A stretch of DNA of 30,385 bases, taken from assembly GCA_045132055.1 (NCBI GenBank), contig JBGURP010000011.1:1-30385 (forward strand), given 5' to 3'. Made by a program: the position numbers and the translations under genes. This DNA comes from F23-D06 sp045132055 (lineage in GTDB: Bacteria; Bacteroidota; Bacteroidia; Bacteroidales; WCHB1-69). Below are positions 14,793-22,248 of the stretch, piece by piece (the first letter of the stretch is position 1; the number at the start of each line of letters is the position of its first letter). The notes under the pieces are model-generated. The model had not been told where the DNA came from, ran no database searches, and saw nothing but the letters and a program-made list of their open reading frames with translations.

Positions 14793-15416
14793 TTATTTAA
14801 CAGGATATCCAATCGGTTGTGCGAGAACGGGTTTGCCATCCACTTTCAAAATTTCCATGATTTTGGGACGATCAATGGCACCCATAACCACTGTATTGAG
14901 ATTATTCGCAGCACAATACAGATAGACGTTCTGGCTCACAAAACCTGCATCAGTGGCTCCGTAGAACTCGCGTCCAGCTTCATCAAAGCCATTCATCTTG
15001 TCATAATTGGCGAAGAAAAGCAACGTAACAGGAGCAGCCATAATCATCTTGCCGCGACTTGACATACCTTCGCGCATATCTTCAGGAATGACCATTTTAA
15101 GCATATTCTTCTCCGGAACATACAGGTAAACACCTTTTTTATTGAAAACATAGATGTCAATCTCCTGGGCATTGCGTGCCGATGGCGCGGTGCGCTTGCC
15201 ATCATTGCGGTTTTCTCCGTTTGCACACCAAAGAAGGTCAGCCAGCTGCTGATCAGTCAGTTCCTTGTCGGAAAACTCGCGATTGGTCTGGCGGTTGGAC
15301 AAAGCCTCATACAATGGCATGCCACCTTTGGTATTCGGCTGAGGCAATTGGATATTTTGAGCCATACAGGAAATACTTAAAGTAATTATTAAGGTAATGA
15401 TTGTTAATTTTTTCAT
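14793..15416 (-). CDS. Exported nitroreductase, SagB/ThcOx type
   Basis: A 207-residue FMN-dependent oxidoreductase of the nitroreductase fold, SagB/ThcOx branch. The signal peptide is MKKLTIITLIITLSISCMA, cleaved probably before QNIQLP; the Cys is not in a good lipobox. The R-Q-T-N-R-E-F motif (residues 42-48) and LLWCANGENR (61-70) fit FMN binding, with a GYP motif at the C-terminus. The azoline-forming members of the branch work with a cyclodehydratase, but no such partner is present, and many exported Bacteroidota homologues are uncharacterised. The promoter region is short. It precedes the 5'-nucleotidase domain gene by 5 bases. Confidence 0.87.
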   Translation of the reverse strand: MKKLTIITLIITLSISCMAQNIQLPQPNTKGGMPLYEALSNRQTNREFSDKELTDQQLADLLWCANGENRNDGKRTAPSARNAQEIDIYVFNKKGVYLYVPEKNMLKMVIPEDMREGMSSRGKMIMAAPVTLLFFANYDKMNGFDEAGREFYGATDAGFVSQNVYLYCAANNLNTVVMGAIDRPKIMEILKVDGKPVLAQPIGYPVK

Positions 15417-15428
15417 ATTAAATATCTT

Positions 15429-16412
15429 TTATTTATTTGAATTCTTGGGCGTTGACTGTTGACCGACCTTGCTAATGCCTTCACGCATCTGAGTATCGGC
15501 TTTGATATTCTGCAGCTTGTAATAATCCATTACCCCCAGATTACCATTGCGGAATGCATCTGCCAGTGCAAGCGGGACCTCAGCTTCAGCGAGGATGACC
15601 TTAGCGCGCGCATCCTGAGCCTTGGCTTTCATCTCCTGCTCCTGAGCCACGGCCATGGCACGACGCTCTTCGGCCTTGGCTTGGGCGATGTTCTTGTCAG
15701 CATTGGCCTGGTCCATCTGCAACATAGCACCGATGTTCTTACCCACATCAACATCTGCGATATCGATGGAGAGAATCTCGAAAGCAGTACCAGAGTCAAG
15801 ACCCTTTGAAAGCACCAGTTTGGAGATGGAATCCGGATTCTCGAGCACCATTTTGTGCGTCTCGGCGGAACCGATTGCGGAGACAATACCCTCACCCACA
15901 CGGGCGATGATGGTTTCCTCGCCAGCACCACCCACCAACTGGCGGATGTTGGTACGCACGGTCACACGAGCCTTGGCAATCAACTGGATACCATCCTTGG
16001 CCACTGCGGCTACTGGAGGAGTGTTGATAACTTTCGGATTCACAGAGGTTTGAATAGCCTCCAAGACATTACGGCCAGCCAAGTCGATGGCGGTGGCCGC
16101 TTTGAAATCCAAAGGAATATTAGCCTTGTCGGCAGAAATCAGGGAGCTAACCACGGGCTTGATATGACCACCGGCCAAAAAGTGTGCTTCCAGCTGGTCG
16201 CGGTTAAGCGGAATGCCAGCCTTTGTGGCCGTAATCATGGCGTTTACAATCACATCTGGCGGAACGCGACGCCAACGCATTAGGATAAGCTGTACCAGAG
16301 ATACATGTACACCGTTTAAAATGGCGATGAACCACAAGCGCAACGGCACCATCCAGAAGAAGAGGATGACCAGCGCGAGCACGCCGATGATGATTAATAT
16401 TGTCTGTGACAT
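15429..16412 (-). CDS. floA: Flotillin-like protein FloA
   Basis: A 327-residue SPFH-domain membrane scaffold protein of the FloA (YqfA) family, linked to membrane microdomains. One membrane segment lies at the N-terminus (about 4-24), followed by the characteristic MRWRRVPPDVIVNAMITATKAGI block at about 45-67, the SPFH core and a long Ala/Glu-rich coiled coil at about 230-290. Length and order match the family. It lies 10 bases downstream of the NfeD gene, the usual partner, so the pair should be one operon. The Ser/Asn/Lys-rich C-terminus is short. Confidence 0.96.
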   Translation of the reverse strand: MSQTILIIIGVLALVILFFWMVPLRLWFIAILNGVHVSLVQLILMRWRRVPPDVIVNAMITATKAGIPLNRDQLEAHFLAGGHIKPVVSSLISADKANIPLDFKAATAIDLAGRNVLEAIQTSVNPKVINTPPVAAVAKDGIQLIAKARVTVRTNIRQLVGGAGEETIIARVGEGIVSAIGSAETHKMVLENPDSISKLVLSKGLDSGTAFEILSIDIADVDVGKNIGAMLQMDQANADKNIAQAKAEERRAMAVAQEQEMKAKAQDARAKVILAEAEVPLALADAFRNGNLGVMDYYKLQNIKADTQMREGISKVGQQSTPKNSNK

Positions 16413-16422
16413 AATTTATTGA

Positions 16423-16884
16423 TTATTTGGGTTTAACATATACTTTTCCGCCTTCGATGCGTGTGATTTCAATTTCTGTATCCACCTCAATGAAGTCCTG
16501 CGGAGAGGAAACCTCCACCACTTCGCCTTCAAACTCACCGGTACCCATAGGAGCCAAACGGGAAATCGCCTTTCCTGTCGCACCGACCTTGACCTTGCTG
16601 GAGTCCACTTCGTTCATCTTGCTGTCAATGCGAGTGTTAAGCTGCAATCGCTTCCATGTCTTGGTGCGCATCATCAGCACAAAACAGCCAATGGTGAACA
16701 CCGCAGTAAGCACCAGTGTGACGGTGCCCGCCACCATGCCATACTGCACGTAGGAAGCCACTACACCTGCCACCATGCACAACACGCCGATGATGGCCAC
16801 TACCCCACCCGGGATCACCAGGAAGTCGAGAATCATCAGCAAAATGCCGATCAGGATGATGAATATGATAGAGAACCAGCCCAT
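16423..16884 (-). CDS. NfeD-family membrane protein, partner of FloA
   Basis: A 153-residue protein with three N-terminal membrane segments (about 3-26, 28-48, 52-72) followed by a C-terminal OB-fold domain of the NfeD type (about 95-153; the GATGKAISRLAPMGTGEFEGE segment). NfeD proteins are encoded next to flotillin/stomatin-like proteins and are thought to bind them. It is immediately upstream of floA (10 bases). The start codon is preceded by a heptamer-repeat leader (16885-16938). Confidence 0.93.
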   Translation of the reverse strand: MGWFSIIFIILIGILLMILDFLVIPGGVVAIIGVLCMVAGVVASYVQYGMVAGTVTLVLTAVFTIGCFVLMMRTKTWKRLQLNTRIDSKMNEVDSSKVKVGATGKAISRLAPMGTGEFEGEVVEVSSPQDFIEVDTEIEITRIEGGKVYVKPK

Positions 16885-16885
16885 G

Positions 16886-16938
16886 GGAGATTAGAGATTA
16901 GAGATTAGGGTTTAGAGTTTAGAGATGAGTGATTAGAG
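16886..16938. repeat. Heptamer-type repeat between tyrS and the NfeD gene
   Basis: Tandem GATTAGA / GTTTAGA-like units fill the whole gap between the tyrS stop and the NfeD start. The same words occur at 13946-14018 and 22092-22118. Confidence 0.7.
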
Positions 16939-18225
16939 TTAGTTGATTTTTACGATGTAGTAGTTTTTCTTGCCTTTTTGAACGAGGATATATCGTTGAT
17001 TCAGAAGATTTTCCTTGGATACACTAAAGTCTTCCTTCACTTTGGCTTTATTAATGGAAACGCCGTTGTCTTTGAGCATACGGCGAGCTTCGCCCTTGGA
17101 GGCAAAAATCTGAGTGTGCTCAGCGAGAAAGTCAACCACACCGCAACCGTTTTCGATCACAGAGGCGGGAACTTCGAATTGCGGCACGCCGTCGAACACG
17201 GCGAGAAACATCTTTTCGGACAAGGAGGCAAGGCTTTCGGCGGTGCCTTTGCCGAACAGAATCTCGGAAGCGTTAACCGCGGCATCGTAATCCTCCTGCG
17301 AATGTACACGAACGGTAAGATCTTTAGCCAAAGCCTTTTGCAACACACGCAAGTGCGGAGCAGCATCATGTTCAGCCTCCATGGCTTCTATTTCCTCTTT
17401 CGTAAAGTGGGTGAAGATGCGGATATAGCGTTTGCTGTCCTCATCGGAGCAGTTGAGCCAGAACTGATAGAATGCATACGGGGAGGTTCTTTCGGGGTCG
17501 AGCCAGATGTTGCCCTTCTCAGTTTTGCCAAACTTGCCACCATCAGCTTTCGTGATCAGCGGGCAGGTCAGCGCGTAAGCCTCGCCATTGAGCTTACGGC
17601 GAATCAGTTCCGTGCCTGTGGTGATATTGCCCCATTGGTCGGAACCACCCAGCTGCAAGCGGCAATTCTGCGTCTCGTAGAGATGCAGGAAATCATAACC
17701 TTGCACCAGCTGGTAGGAGAACTCCGTAAAGGACATACCGTCGCCCTCGCCGTTGAAGCGCTTCTTGACGGAATCCTTGGCCATCATATAGTTGACGGTA
17801 ATGTGCTTGCCGATGTCGCGGATAAATTCCAAGAAACTGAACTTGCTCATCCACTCGTAGTTATTGACGAGGACAGCTCCATTGGGTTCATCCGTGTCAA
17901 ACTGGAGGAACTTGCTGAGTTGTTTCTTGATACACTCCTGATTGTGCTTCAACGTCTCTTCATCCAACAAATTACGTTCTTGCGACTTTCCGGAGGGGTC
18001 GCCAATCATGCCGGTGGCACCGCCCAACAACGCGATGGGGCGATGGCCGCAGCGTTGGAAGTGAGAAAGCATCATGATACCCACCAAGTGTCCTATATGA
18101 AGAGAATCGGCAGTAGGATCAATACCCAGATAGGCACTGCACATGCCTTTGTTCAACATTTCTTCTGTACCGGGCATGATGTCATGCAACATGCCACGCC
18201 ATTTGAGTTCTTCTACAAAATTCAT
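16939..18225 (-). CDS. tyrS: Tyrosyl-tRNA synthetase
   Basis: A 428-residue class I aminoacyl-tRNA synthetase that charges tRNA-Tyr in the cytoplasm. The HIGH motif is HIGH at 43-46, and the KMSKS-type motif is KFGKT at 231-235, as in the TyrZ/TyrRS bacterial form. GGSDQWGN (193-200) is a tyrosine-binding hallmark. An S4 RNA-binding domain occupies about 360-428. Length is typical. It lies 35 bases downstream of the small lipoprotein gene on the same strand, so it may share that promoter. No T-box-like leader is visible. Confidence 0.98.
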   Translation of the reverse strand: MNFVEELKWRGMLHDIMPGTEEMLNKGMCSAYLGIDPTADSLHIGHLVGIMMLSHFQRCGHRPIALLGGATGMIGDPSGKSQERNLLDEETLKHNQECIKKQLSKFLQFDTDEPNGAVLVNNYEWMSKFSFLEFIRDIGKHITVNYMMAKDSVKKRFNGEGDGMSFTEFSYQLVQGYDFLHLYETQNCRLQLGGSDQWGNITTGTELIRRKLNGEAYALTCPLITKADGGKFGKTEKGNIWLDPERTSPYAFYQFWLNCSDEDSKRYIRIFTHFTKEEIEAMEAEHDAAPHLRVLQKALAKDLTVRVHSQEDYDAAVNASEILFGKGTAESLASLSEKMFLAVFDGVPQFEVPASVIENGCGVVDFLAEHTQIFASKGEARRMLKDNGVSINKAKVKEDFSVSKENLLNQRYILVQKGKKNYYIVKIN

Positions 18226-18260
18226 CGATCTAAAAATTATTGATAATTAGCTAATTATAA

Positions 18261-18656
18261 TCAGTCTTCGGAAACATCCACCAGCCACTTTTCTTCCTGC
18301 TTCTTCACTCTGAACTCCAAAGATTTCTTTTCATTGTTACAGGTGAAGTGGCATGTGCACACTGCCAGGCTGTCGTTGACATACTTGCATTTGGTATCCA
18401 GCACTTCGACTTTGCTCTCATTCATCATCTTCAACCGTTCTGGATTGTTGCGCATATACTTTTGAAGATTACGGAACAGCGCCGCGTCATGCGCAACCGA
18501 ATACTTGTACATGGCATCAAAATCAGCAGTTACAAAAGCGACGGAGAATTTCTCCATCACACTCTCGGGGGTGGAGAAGTCTTTGTTTTTGTCTTTACAA
18601 GATGAAAAGAGCAAAAGGCCGATGGCAATGAAAGCGATAATCCTAATTTTTCTCAT
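18261..18656 (-). CDS. Small lipoprotein, DUF4878-like
   Basis: A 131-residue lipoprotein with signal MRKIRIIAFIAIGLLLFSSC (Cys20 as the lipidated residue). The mature part resembles the NTF2-like DUF4878 group: a helix-rich N-terminal segment (TPESVMEKFSVAFVTADFDA) followed by strands ending in KWLVDVSED. The start at 18656 is preferred over an in-frame ATG 37 codons upstream because the signal peptide begins here and a promoter element lies in between (18682-18689). It is followed by tyrS. Function unknown; family members are often found as envelope proteins. Confidence 0.8.
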   Translation of the reverse strand: MRKIRIIAFIAIGLLLFSSCKDKNKDFSTPESVMEKFSVAFVTADFDAMYKYSVAHDAALFRNLQKYMRNNPERLKMMNESKVEVLDTKCKYVNDSLAVCTCHFTCNNEKKSLEFRVKKQEEKWLVDVSED

Positions 18657-18681
18657 AATAATGCAGTTGTTGAAAAGTGTG

Positions 18682-18689
18682 CAAAAATA
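18682..18689 (-). promoter_or_regulatory. Bacteroidota -7 element (TATTTTTG) for the lipoprotein gene
   Basis: Reads TATTTTTG on the minus strand, 25 bases before the chosen start. It is only 11 bases from the oppositely oriented hutU element, so the two promoters overlap. Confidence 0.5.
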
Positions 18690-18700
18690 CAAAAAAAACG

Positions 18701-18708
18701 TATCTTTG
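18701..18708 (+). promoter_or_regulatory. Bacteroidota -7 element (TATCTTTG) for hutU
   Basis: TATCTTTG lies 26 bases before the hutU ATG. A clear -33 TTTG is not seen. Back-to-back with the minus-strand element at 18682-18689. Confidence 0.55.
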
Positions 18709-18734
18709 CAGCTTGAAATAAAGATTAATACTAA

Positions 18735-20744
18735 ATGAATAATAATATGACACTTCAAGAATTTCAAGAAGACATCAAACGAGGCATTCCCAGCACTTTA
18801 CCTCAGGCAAAGCCTTATGATCCCACTGTAAATCATGCGCCCAAGCGCAAAGACATATTGACCAAAAAGGAGAAACAACTTGCCTTGCGCAACGCACTCC
18901 GCTACTTTGACCCGTCGCTGCACGCACAGCTGATTCCCGAATTTGTGAAGGAGCTTCACGACTACGGCCGCATTTACATGTACCGTTATCGTCCTGATTA
19001 CGAGATGTATGCACGTCCCATTGACGCCTACCCTGCCAAGTGCAAGCAGGCCGCGGCCATCATGTTGATGATCCAGAACAACCTGGACCCCGCAGTGGCA
19101 CAGCATCCACACGAGCTCATCACCTACGGTGGCAACGGCGCCGTTTTCCAGAACTGGGCACAATACCGTCTGGTCATGAAATACCTGTCGGAGATGACTG
19201 ACGAGCAGACCCTCGTCATGTACTCCGGCCATCCGCTAGGACTGTTCCCGTCACACAAGAACGCCCCACGCGTGGTGGTCACCAACGGCATGGTGATCCC
19301 CAACTACTCCAAACCTGACGACTGGGAGCGCATGAACGCTCTCGGCGTGAGCCAATACGGACAGATGACCGCCGGCTCGTACATGTACATCGGACCGCAA
19401 GGCATCGTGCACGGCACCACCATCACGGTGCTGAACGCCAGCCGCAAGATTGGCGGCGAAATCGGTGGCAAGCTGTTCGTGACCGCCGGTTTAGGCGGCA
19501 TGTCAGGCGCACAACCCAAAGCTGGCAACATTGCCGGTGTGGTCTCCATCACCGCTGAAATCAACCCCTCTGCTACCCAGAAACGCTATGACCAGGGTTG
19601 GGTGGATGAGATTCATGAGAACTTGGACGAATTGTTCGAGAAGGTAAACGAGGCACGTGCCAAGAAAATCGCCCGCTCCTTCGCCTACCAAGGCAATGTG
19701 GTGGATTTGTGGGAGTACTGTGCCGAGCACAACATCCAAGTCGATCTGGGCAGCGACCAGACCTCGTTGCACAACCCGTGGGCCGGAGGCTATTATCCTG
19801 TGGGTATCTCCTTTGAGGATGCCAAGGTCATGATGGCTGAGCAACCCGAGAAATTCAAAGCAGCCGTGGAGGAATCGTTGCGCCGTCAGGTAGCCGCCAT
19901 CAACAAACTGACCGCCAAGGGCATGTACTTCTTCGATTACGGCAACGCCTTCCTTTTGCAATCCTCGCGCGCCGGAGCCGACATCATGAAAGAGGACGGC
20001 ACATTCCGCTATCCTTCCTATGTACAAGATATCATGGGACCGATGTGCTTCGACTACGGTTTCGGTCCGTTCCGCTGGGTGTGCACTTCCGGCAAGCCTG
20101 AAGATCTGGAGGTTACCGATCACTTGGCCATGGATGTGCTCCGCAAGATCAGCGAGACTGCGCCGCAGGAGATTTCCCAGCAGATGAAAGATAATATCAC
20201 CTGGATCAAGGGAGCCAAGGAGAACCATCTGGTGGTAGGTTCGCAGGCCCGTATCCTGTATGCGGACGCCGAAGGCCGCACCCAGATTGCCGCTGCTTTC
20301 AACGAGGCCGTCAAGGACGGCAGACTGACCGCTCCGGTGGTCATCGGCCGCGACCATCACGACGTGTCCGGCACGGACTCCCCGTTCCGCGAGACCTCCA
20401 ACATCTATGATGGATCCAGTTTCTGCGCTGACATGGCCGTGCAGAACGTCATCGGCGACGGTTTCCGCGGCGCCACGTGGGTGAGCATCCACAACGGCGG
20501 CGGCGTTGGCTGGGGCGAGGTCATCAACGGCGGATTCGGCATGGTGCTGGATGGCACCGAGGAGAGCGACCGCAGACTGCGCAACATGTTGTTCTGGGAT
20601 GTCAACAACGGCATCAGCAGACGCGCGTGGGCACGCAACGACGGCGCCCTGTTCGCCATCAAGCGCGCCATGGCGGCAAATCCCAACCTTACCGTCACCA
20701 TCCCGAATATGGTGGAGGATTCTTTGGTGGAAGGGGTGTTTTAA
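18735..20744 (+). CDS. hutU: Urocanate hydratase
   Basis: A 669-residue NAD-dependent urocanase, converting urocanate to imidazolone propionate in histidine breakdown. The NAD-binding hallmark GLGGMSGAQPKAGN spans 252-265, and the conserved block YGGNGAVFQNWAQY is at 131-144. The C-terminal catalytic-domain block with NGGGVGWGEVINGGFG is present near 588-603. It is about 110 residues longer than the Pseudomonas/Bacillus enzymes, as in other Bacteroidota. The other hut genes (hutH, hutI, formiminotransferase) are not adjacent; the next genes are unrelated. The ATG at 18735 is chosen because it follows the promoter; a second Met lies at codon 5. Confidence 0.96.
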   Translation: MNNNMTLQEFQEDIKRGIPSTLPQAKPYDPTVNHAPKRKDILTKKEKQLALRNALRYFDPSLHAQLIPEFVKELHDYGRIYMYRYRPDYEMYARPIDAYPAKCKQAAAIMLMIQNNLDPAVAQHPHELITYGGNGAVFQNWAQYRLVMKYLSEMTDEQTLVMYSGHPLGLFPSHKNAPRVVVTNGMVIPNYSKPDDWERMNALGVSQYGQMTAGSYMYIGPQGIVHGTTITVLNASRKIGGEIGGKLFVTAGLGGMSGAQPKAGNIAGVVSITAEINPSATQKRYDQGWVDEIHENLDELFEKVNEARAKKIARSFAYQGNVVDLWEYCAEHNIQVDLGSDQTSLHNPWAGGYYPVGISFEDAKVMMAEQPEKFKAAVEESLRRQVAAINKLTAKGMYFFDYGNAFLLQSSRAGADIMKEDGTFRYPSYVQDIMGPMCFDYGFGPFRWVCTSGKPEDLEVTDHLAMDVLRKISETAPQEISQQMKDNITWIKGAKENHLVVGSQARILYADAEGRTQIAAAFNEAVKDGRLTAPVVIGRDHHDVSGTDSPFRETSNIYDGSSFCADMAVQNVIGDGFRGATWVSIHNGGGVGWGEVINGGFGMVLDGTEESDRRLRNMLFWDVNNGISRRAWARNDGALFAIKRAMAANPNLTVTIPNMVEDSLVEGVF

Positions 20745-20800
20745 TAACGAGTAAGAGAGTAAGAGAGTAAGAGAGTAAAAGAGTAAAAGAGTATAGGAGA
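20745..20800. repeat. GAGTAAGA tandem repeat
   Basis: Eight-base units GAGTAAGA / GAGTAAAA repeat about six times between hutU and the lipoprotein gene, ending in an AGGAGA that could serve as a ribosome binding site for the ATG at 20801. Confidence 0.75.
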
Positions 20801-21694
20801 ATGTTTGGGCGTTACAAGTTTTTGATTCTCGCCATTTTAGTGATAGCGATAGCTGGGTGCAAAAAGAAGCCCGACCCTATCGTCATCACACCTGACATCA
20901 AGAAAAACCACCTGCAACGCAACCACATATACGGCGGCGTGAAAATCATCAAGACGAACACCTACTTTATGGCCGCCGACTCCATCATGGTGGAGGACAC
21001 CGCCAACATCAGCAAGTTATTGAGACGCCGCAAGCCGGATATCATCACTACCCAGCAATACACCTCCGACGGTTATCTTCTCCAGTTTGTAAAATTCAAC
21101 CAACAGAAAGACACCCTGCTAAAGAGAGATTACCATTACAACGACCTGGCCCTGGCGACCCGCTGGGAAGAATACGACTCCACGGGCATTATGATCACCC
21201 GCGGCAAGTACCTGTACGATCGCAACAAATTCCTCTGTGGGGAGCAAATCTTCAATGGCGACAGCATCGCTATTGCATTTGCCTACAACACCGACGGGAT
21301 TGGCAACATCACCAGCGTCACCCAATCCATGGGCGACTTTACCATGCATACCGAGAACAAGTACAACCAGGACGGGCAAGTGGTCAAAATAGTGGAGTAT
21401 GAGCCCAACGGACGGGCTTTCAAGACCGTCAAGCTCGAATACGACAACTATGGCGACGAAGTGAACCGCTGCGTGTACAAATCCGGCGACAAGTTGATCG
21501 AATACACCTACAATCAATACAGCCAGGAAGGCAAGCAACTGAAAACCATCTATGAAGACAAAATCCATCATCTGAAAGAGACGCACTACTACTTCGATCA
21601 CGACCGATACTGCAACTGGTTGACTGAGGTGCTCGTGCAAGACAATCAGATACTGTCTATCAGAAAACGTCAAATCATTTATTATCAAAACTAA
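20801..21694 (+). CDS. Lipoprotein with YD-like repeats
   Basis: A 297-residue lipoprotein: signal MFGRYKFLILAILVIAIAGC, Cys20 lipidated, then a lysine-rich start. The mature part has a series of short strands with tyrosine-aspartate-glycine turns (YTSDGYLLQ, YNTDGIGNIT, YNQDGQVVKIVEYEPNG, YDNYGDEVNRCVY) that resemble YD/RHS-type beta repeats. No catalytic motif is visible. It follows hutU across a purine-rich repeat and is separated from the DUF5606 gene by one base, so those two are likely cotranscribed. Its role is unknown. Confidence 0.8.
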   Translation: MFGRYKFLILAILVIAIAGCKKKPDPIVITPDIKKNHLQRNHIYGGVKIIKTNTYFMAADSIMVEDTANISKLLRRRKPDIITTQQYTSDGYLLQFVKFNQQKDTLLKRDYHYNDLALATRWEEYDSTGIMITRGKYLYDRNKFLCGEQIFNGDSIAIAFAYNTDGIGNITSVTQSMGDFTMHTENKYNQDGQVVKIVEYEPNGRAFKTVKLEYDNYGDEVNRCVYKSGDKLIEYTYNQYSQEGKQLKTIYEDKIHHLKETHYYFDHDRYCNWLTEVLVQDNQILSIRKRQIIYYQN

Positions 21695-21695
21695 C

Positions 21696-22094
21696 ATGGA
21701 TTTAAGCAACATTTTATCAATCACCGGAAAAGGCGGACTATTCAAACTCATTTCCAGAACGCCAAACTGCTTCATCGTTGAATCACTCGAAGACGGACAT
21801 CGTTTCCCTGCATTTTCCCAGGACGGCGTAGCCACATTGGACAACATTGCCATATTCACCGAAGAGGATGAAGTGACCCTCCAGTCTGTATTCCAAGCCA
21901 TCTTCAAGAAAGAGAACGGAGCTGCTCTTGAAGCACCCAAGGATGGCAACGCCCTAAAAGCTTACTTTGCCGAAGTACTTCCCAACTATGACCGCGAGCG
22001 CGTCTATGTCTCCAACATCAAAAAGGTGCTGGCGTGGTACAATATTCTCGTCGGACATAACCTTATTGATTTGGAAGAGGAGAAGAAAGATTAG
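21696..22094 (+). CDS. DUF5606-family protein
   Basis: A 132-residue cytoplasmic protein of the DUF5606 family, widespread in Bacteroidota and uncharacterised. The typical beginning is visible: LSNILSITGKGGLFKLISR, then FIVESLEDGHRFPAF, then LDNIAIFTEEDEVTL. A helical C-terminal half carries YVSNIKKVLAWYNILV. It starts one base after the stop of the YD-like lipoprotein gene, which indicates an operon. No motif hints at a reaction. Confidence 0.88.
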   Translation: MDLSNILSITGKGGLFKLISRTPNCFIVESLEDGHRFPAFSQDGVATLDNIAIFTEEDEVTLQSVFQAIFKKENGAALEAPKDGNALKAYFAEVLPNYDRERVYVSNIKKVLAWYNILVGHNLIDLEEEKKD

Positions 22095-22135
22095 AGATTA
22101 GGAGATTAGGAGATTAGGTGATTATAATTGAGAAT
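22092..22135. repeat. GATTAGG/GATTAGA repeat after the DUF5606 gene
   Basis: Tandem heptamer-like units begin at the stop codon of the DUF5606 gene, then run into GAATTGG-type words. The same words occur at 13946-14018 and 16886-16938. Confidence 0.65.
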
Positions 22136-22149
22136 TGGGGAATTAATAA

Positions 22150-22192
22150 AATTCCCTTCTAAAATAGAAGGGGTGGCCGAAGGCCGGGGTAG
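22150..22192. repeat. REP-like double hairpin element
   Basis: Two adjacent perfect inverted repeats: CCCTTCTA (22154-22161) with TAGAAGGG (22165-22172), and GGCC (22175-22178) with GGCC (22182-22185) around GAA, followed by GGGGTAGT. I recall similar CCCTTCTnnnAGAAGGG...GGGTAGT elements repeated in Bacteroidota intergenic regions; only one copy is in this window. It may act as a transcript end or be a mobilised REP/MITE element. Confidence 0.6.
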
Positions 22193-22248
22193 TAATATAA
22201 AGTTAGAAGTTGGGATTTCATTATAACATTTTTCGCTAATAACATTTT

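Noticed and set aside
16978..18243. A 421-codon open frame antisense to tyrS
   Set aside because: It mirrors the tyrS codons and its translation shows no domain; tyrS has all catalytic motifs on the other strand.
18657..18767. Upstream ATG of the DUF4878-like lipoprotein adding 37 residues
   Set aside because: It would place a second hydrophobic segment before a complete lipoprotein signal, would overlap hutU's start and would lie upstream of the promoter element.
19503..20492. A 329-codon open frame antisense to hutU
   Set aside because: It is a product of the GC-rich third positions of hutU; no signal, motif or promoter supports it.
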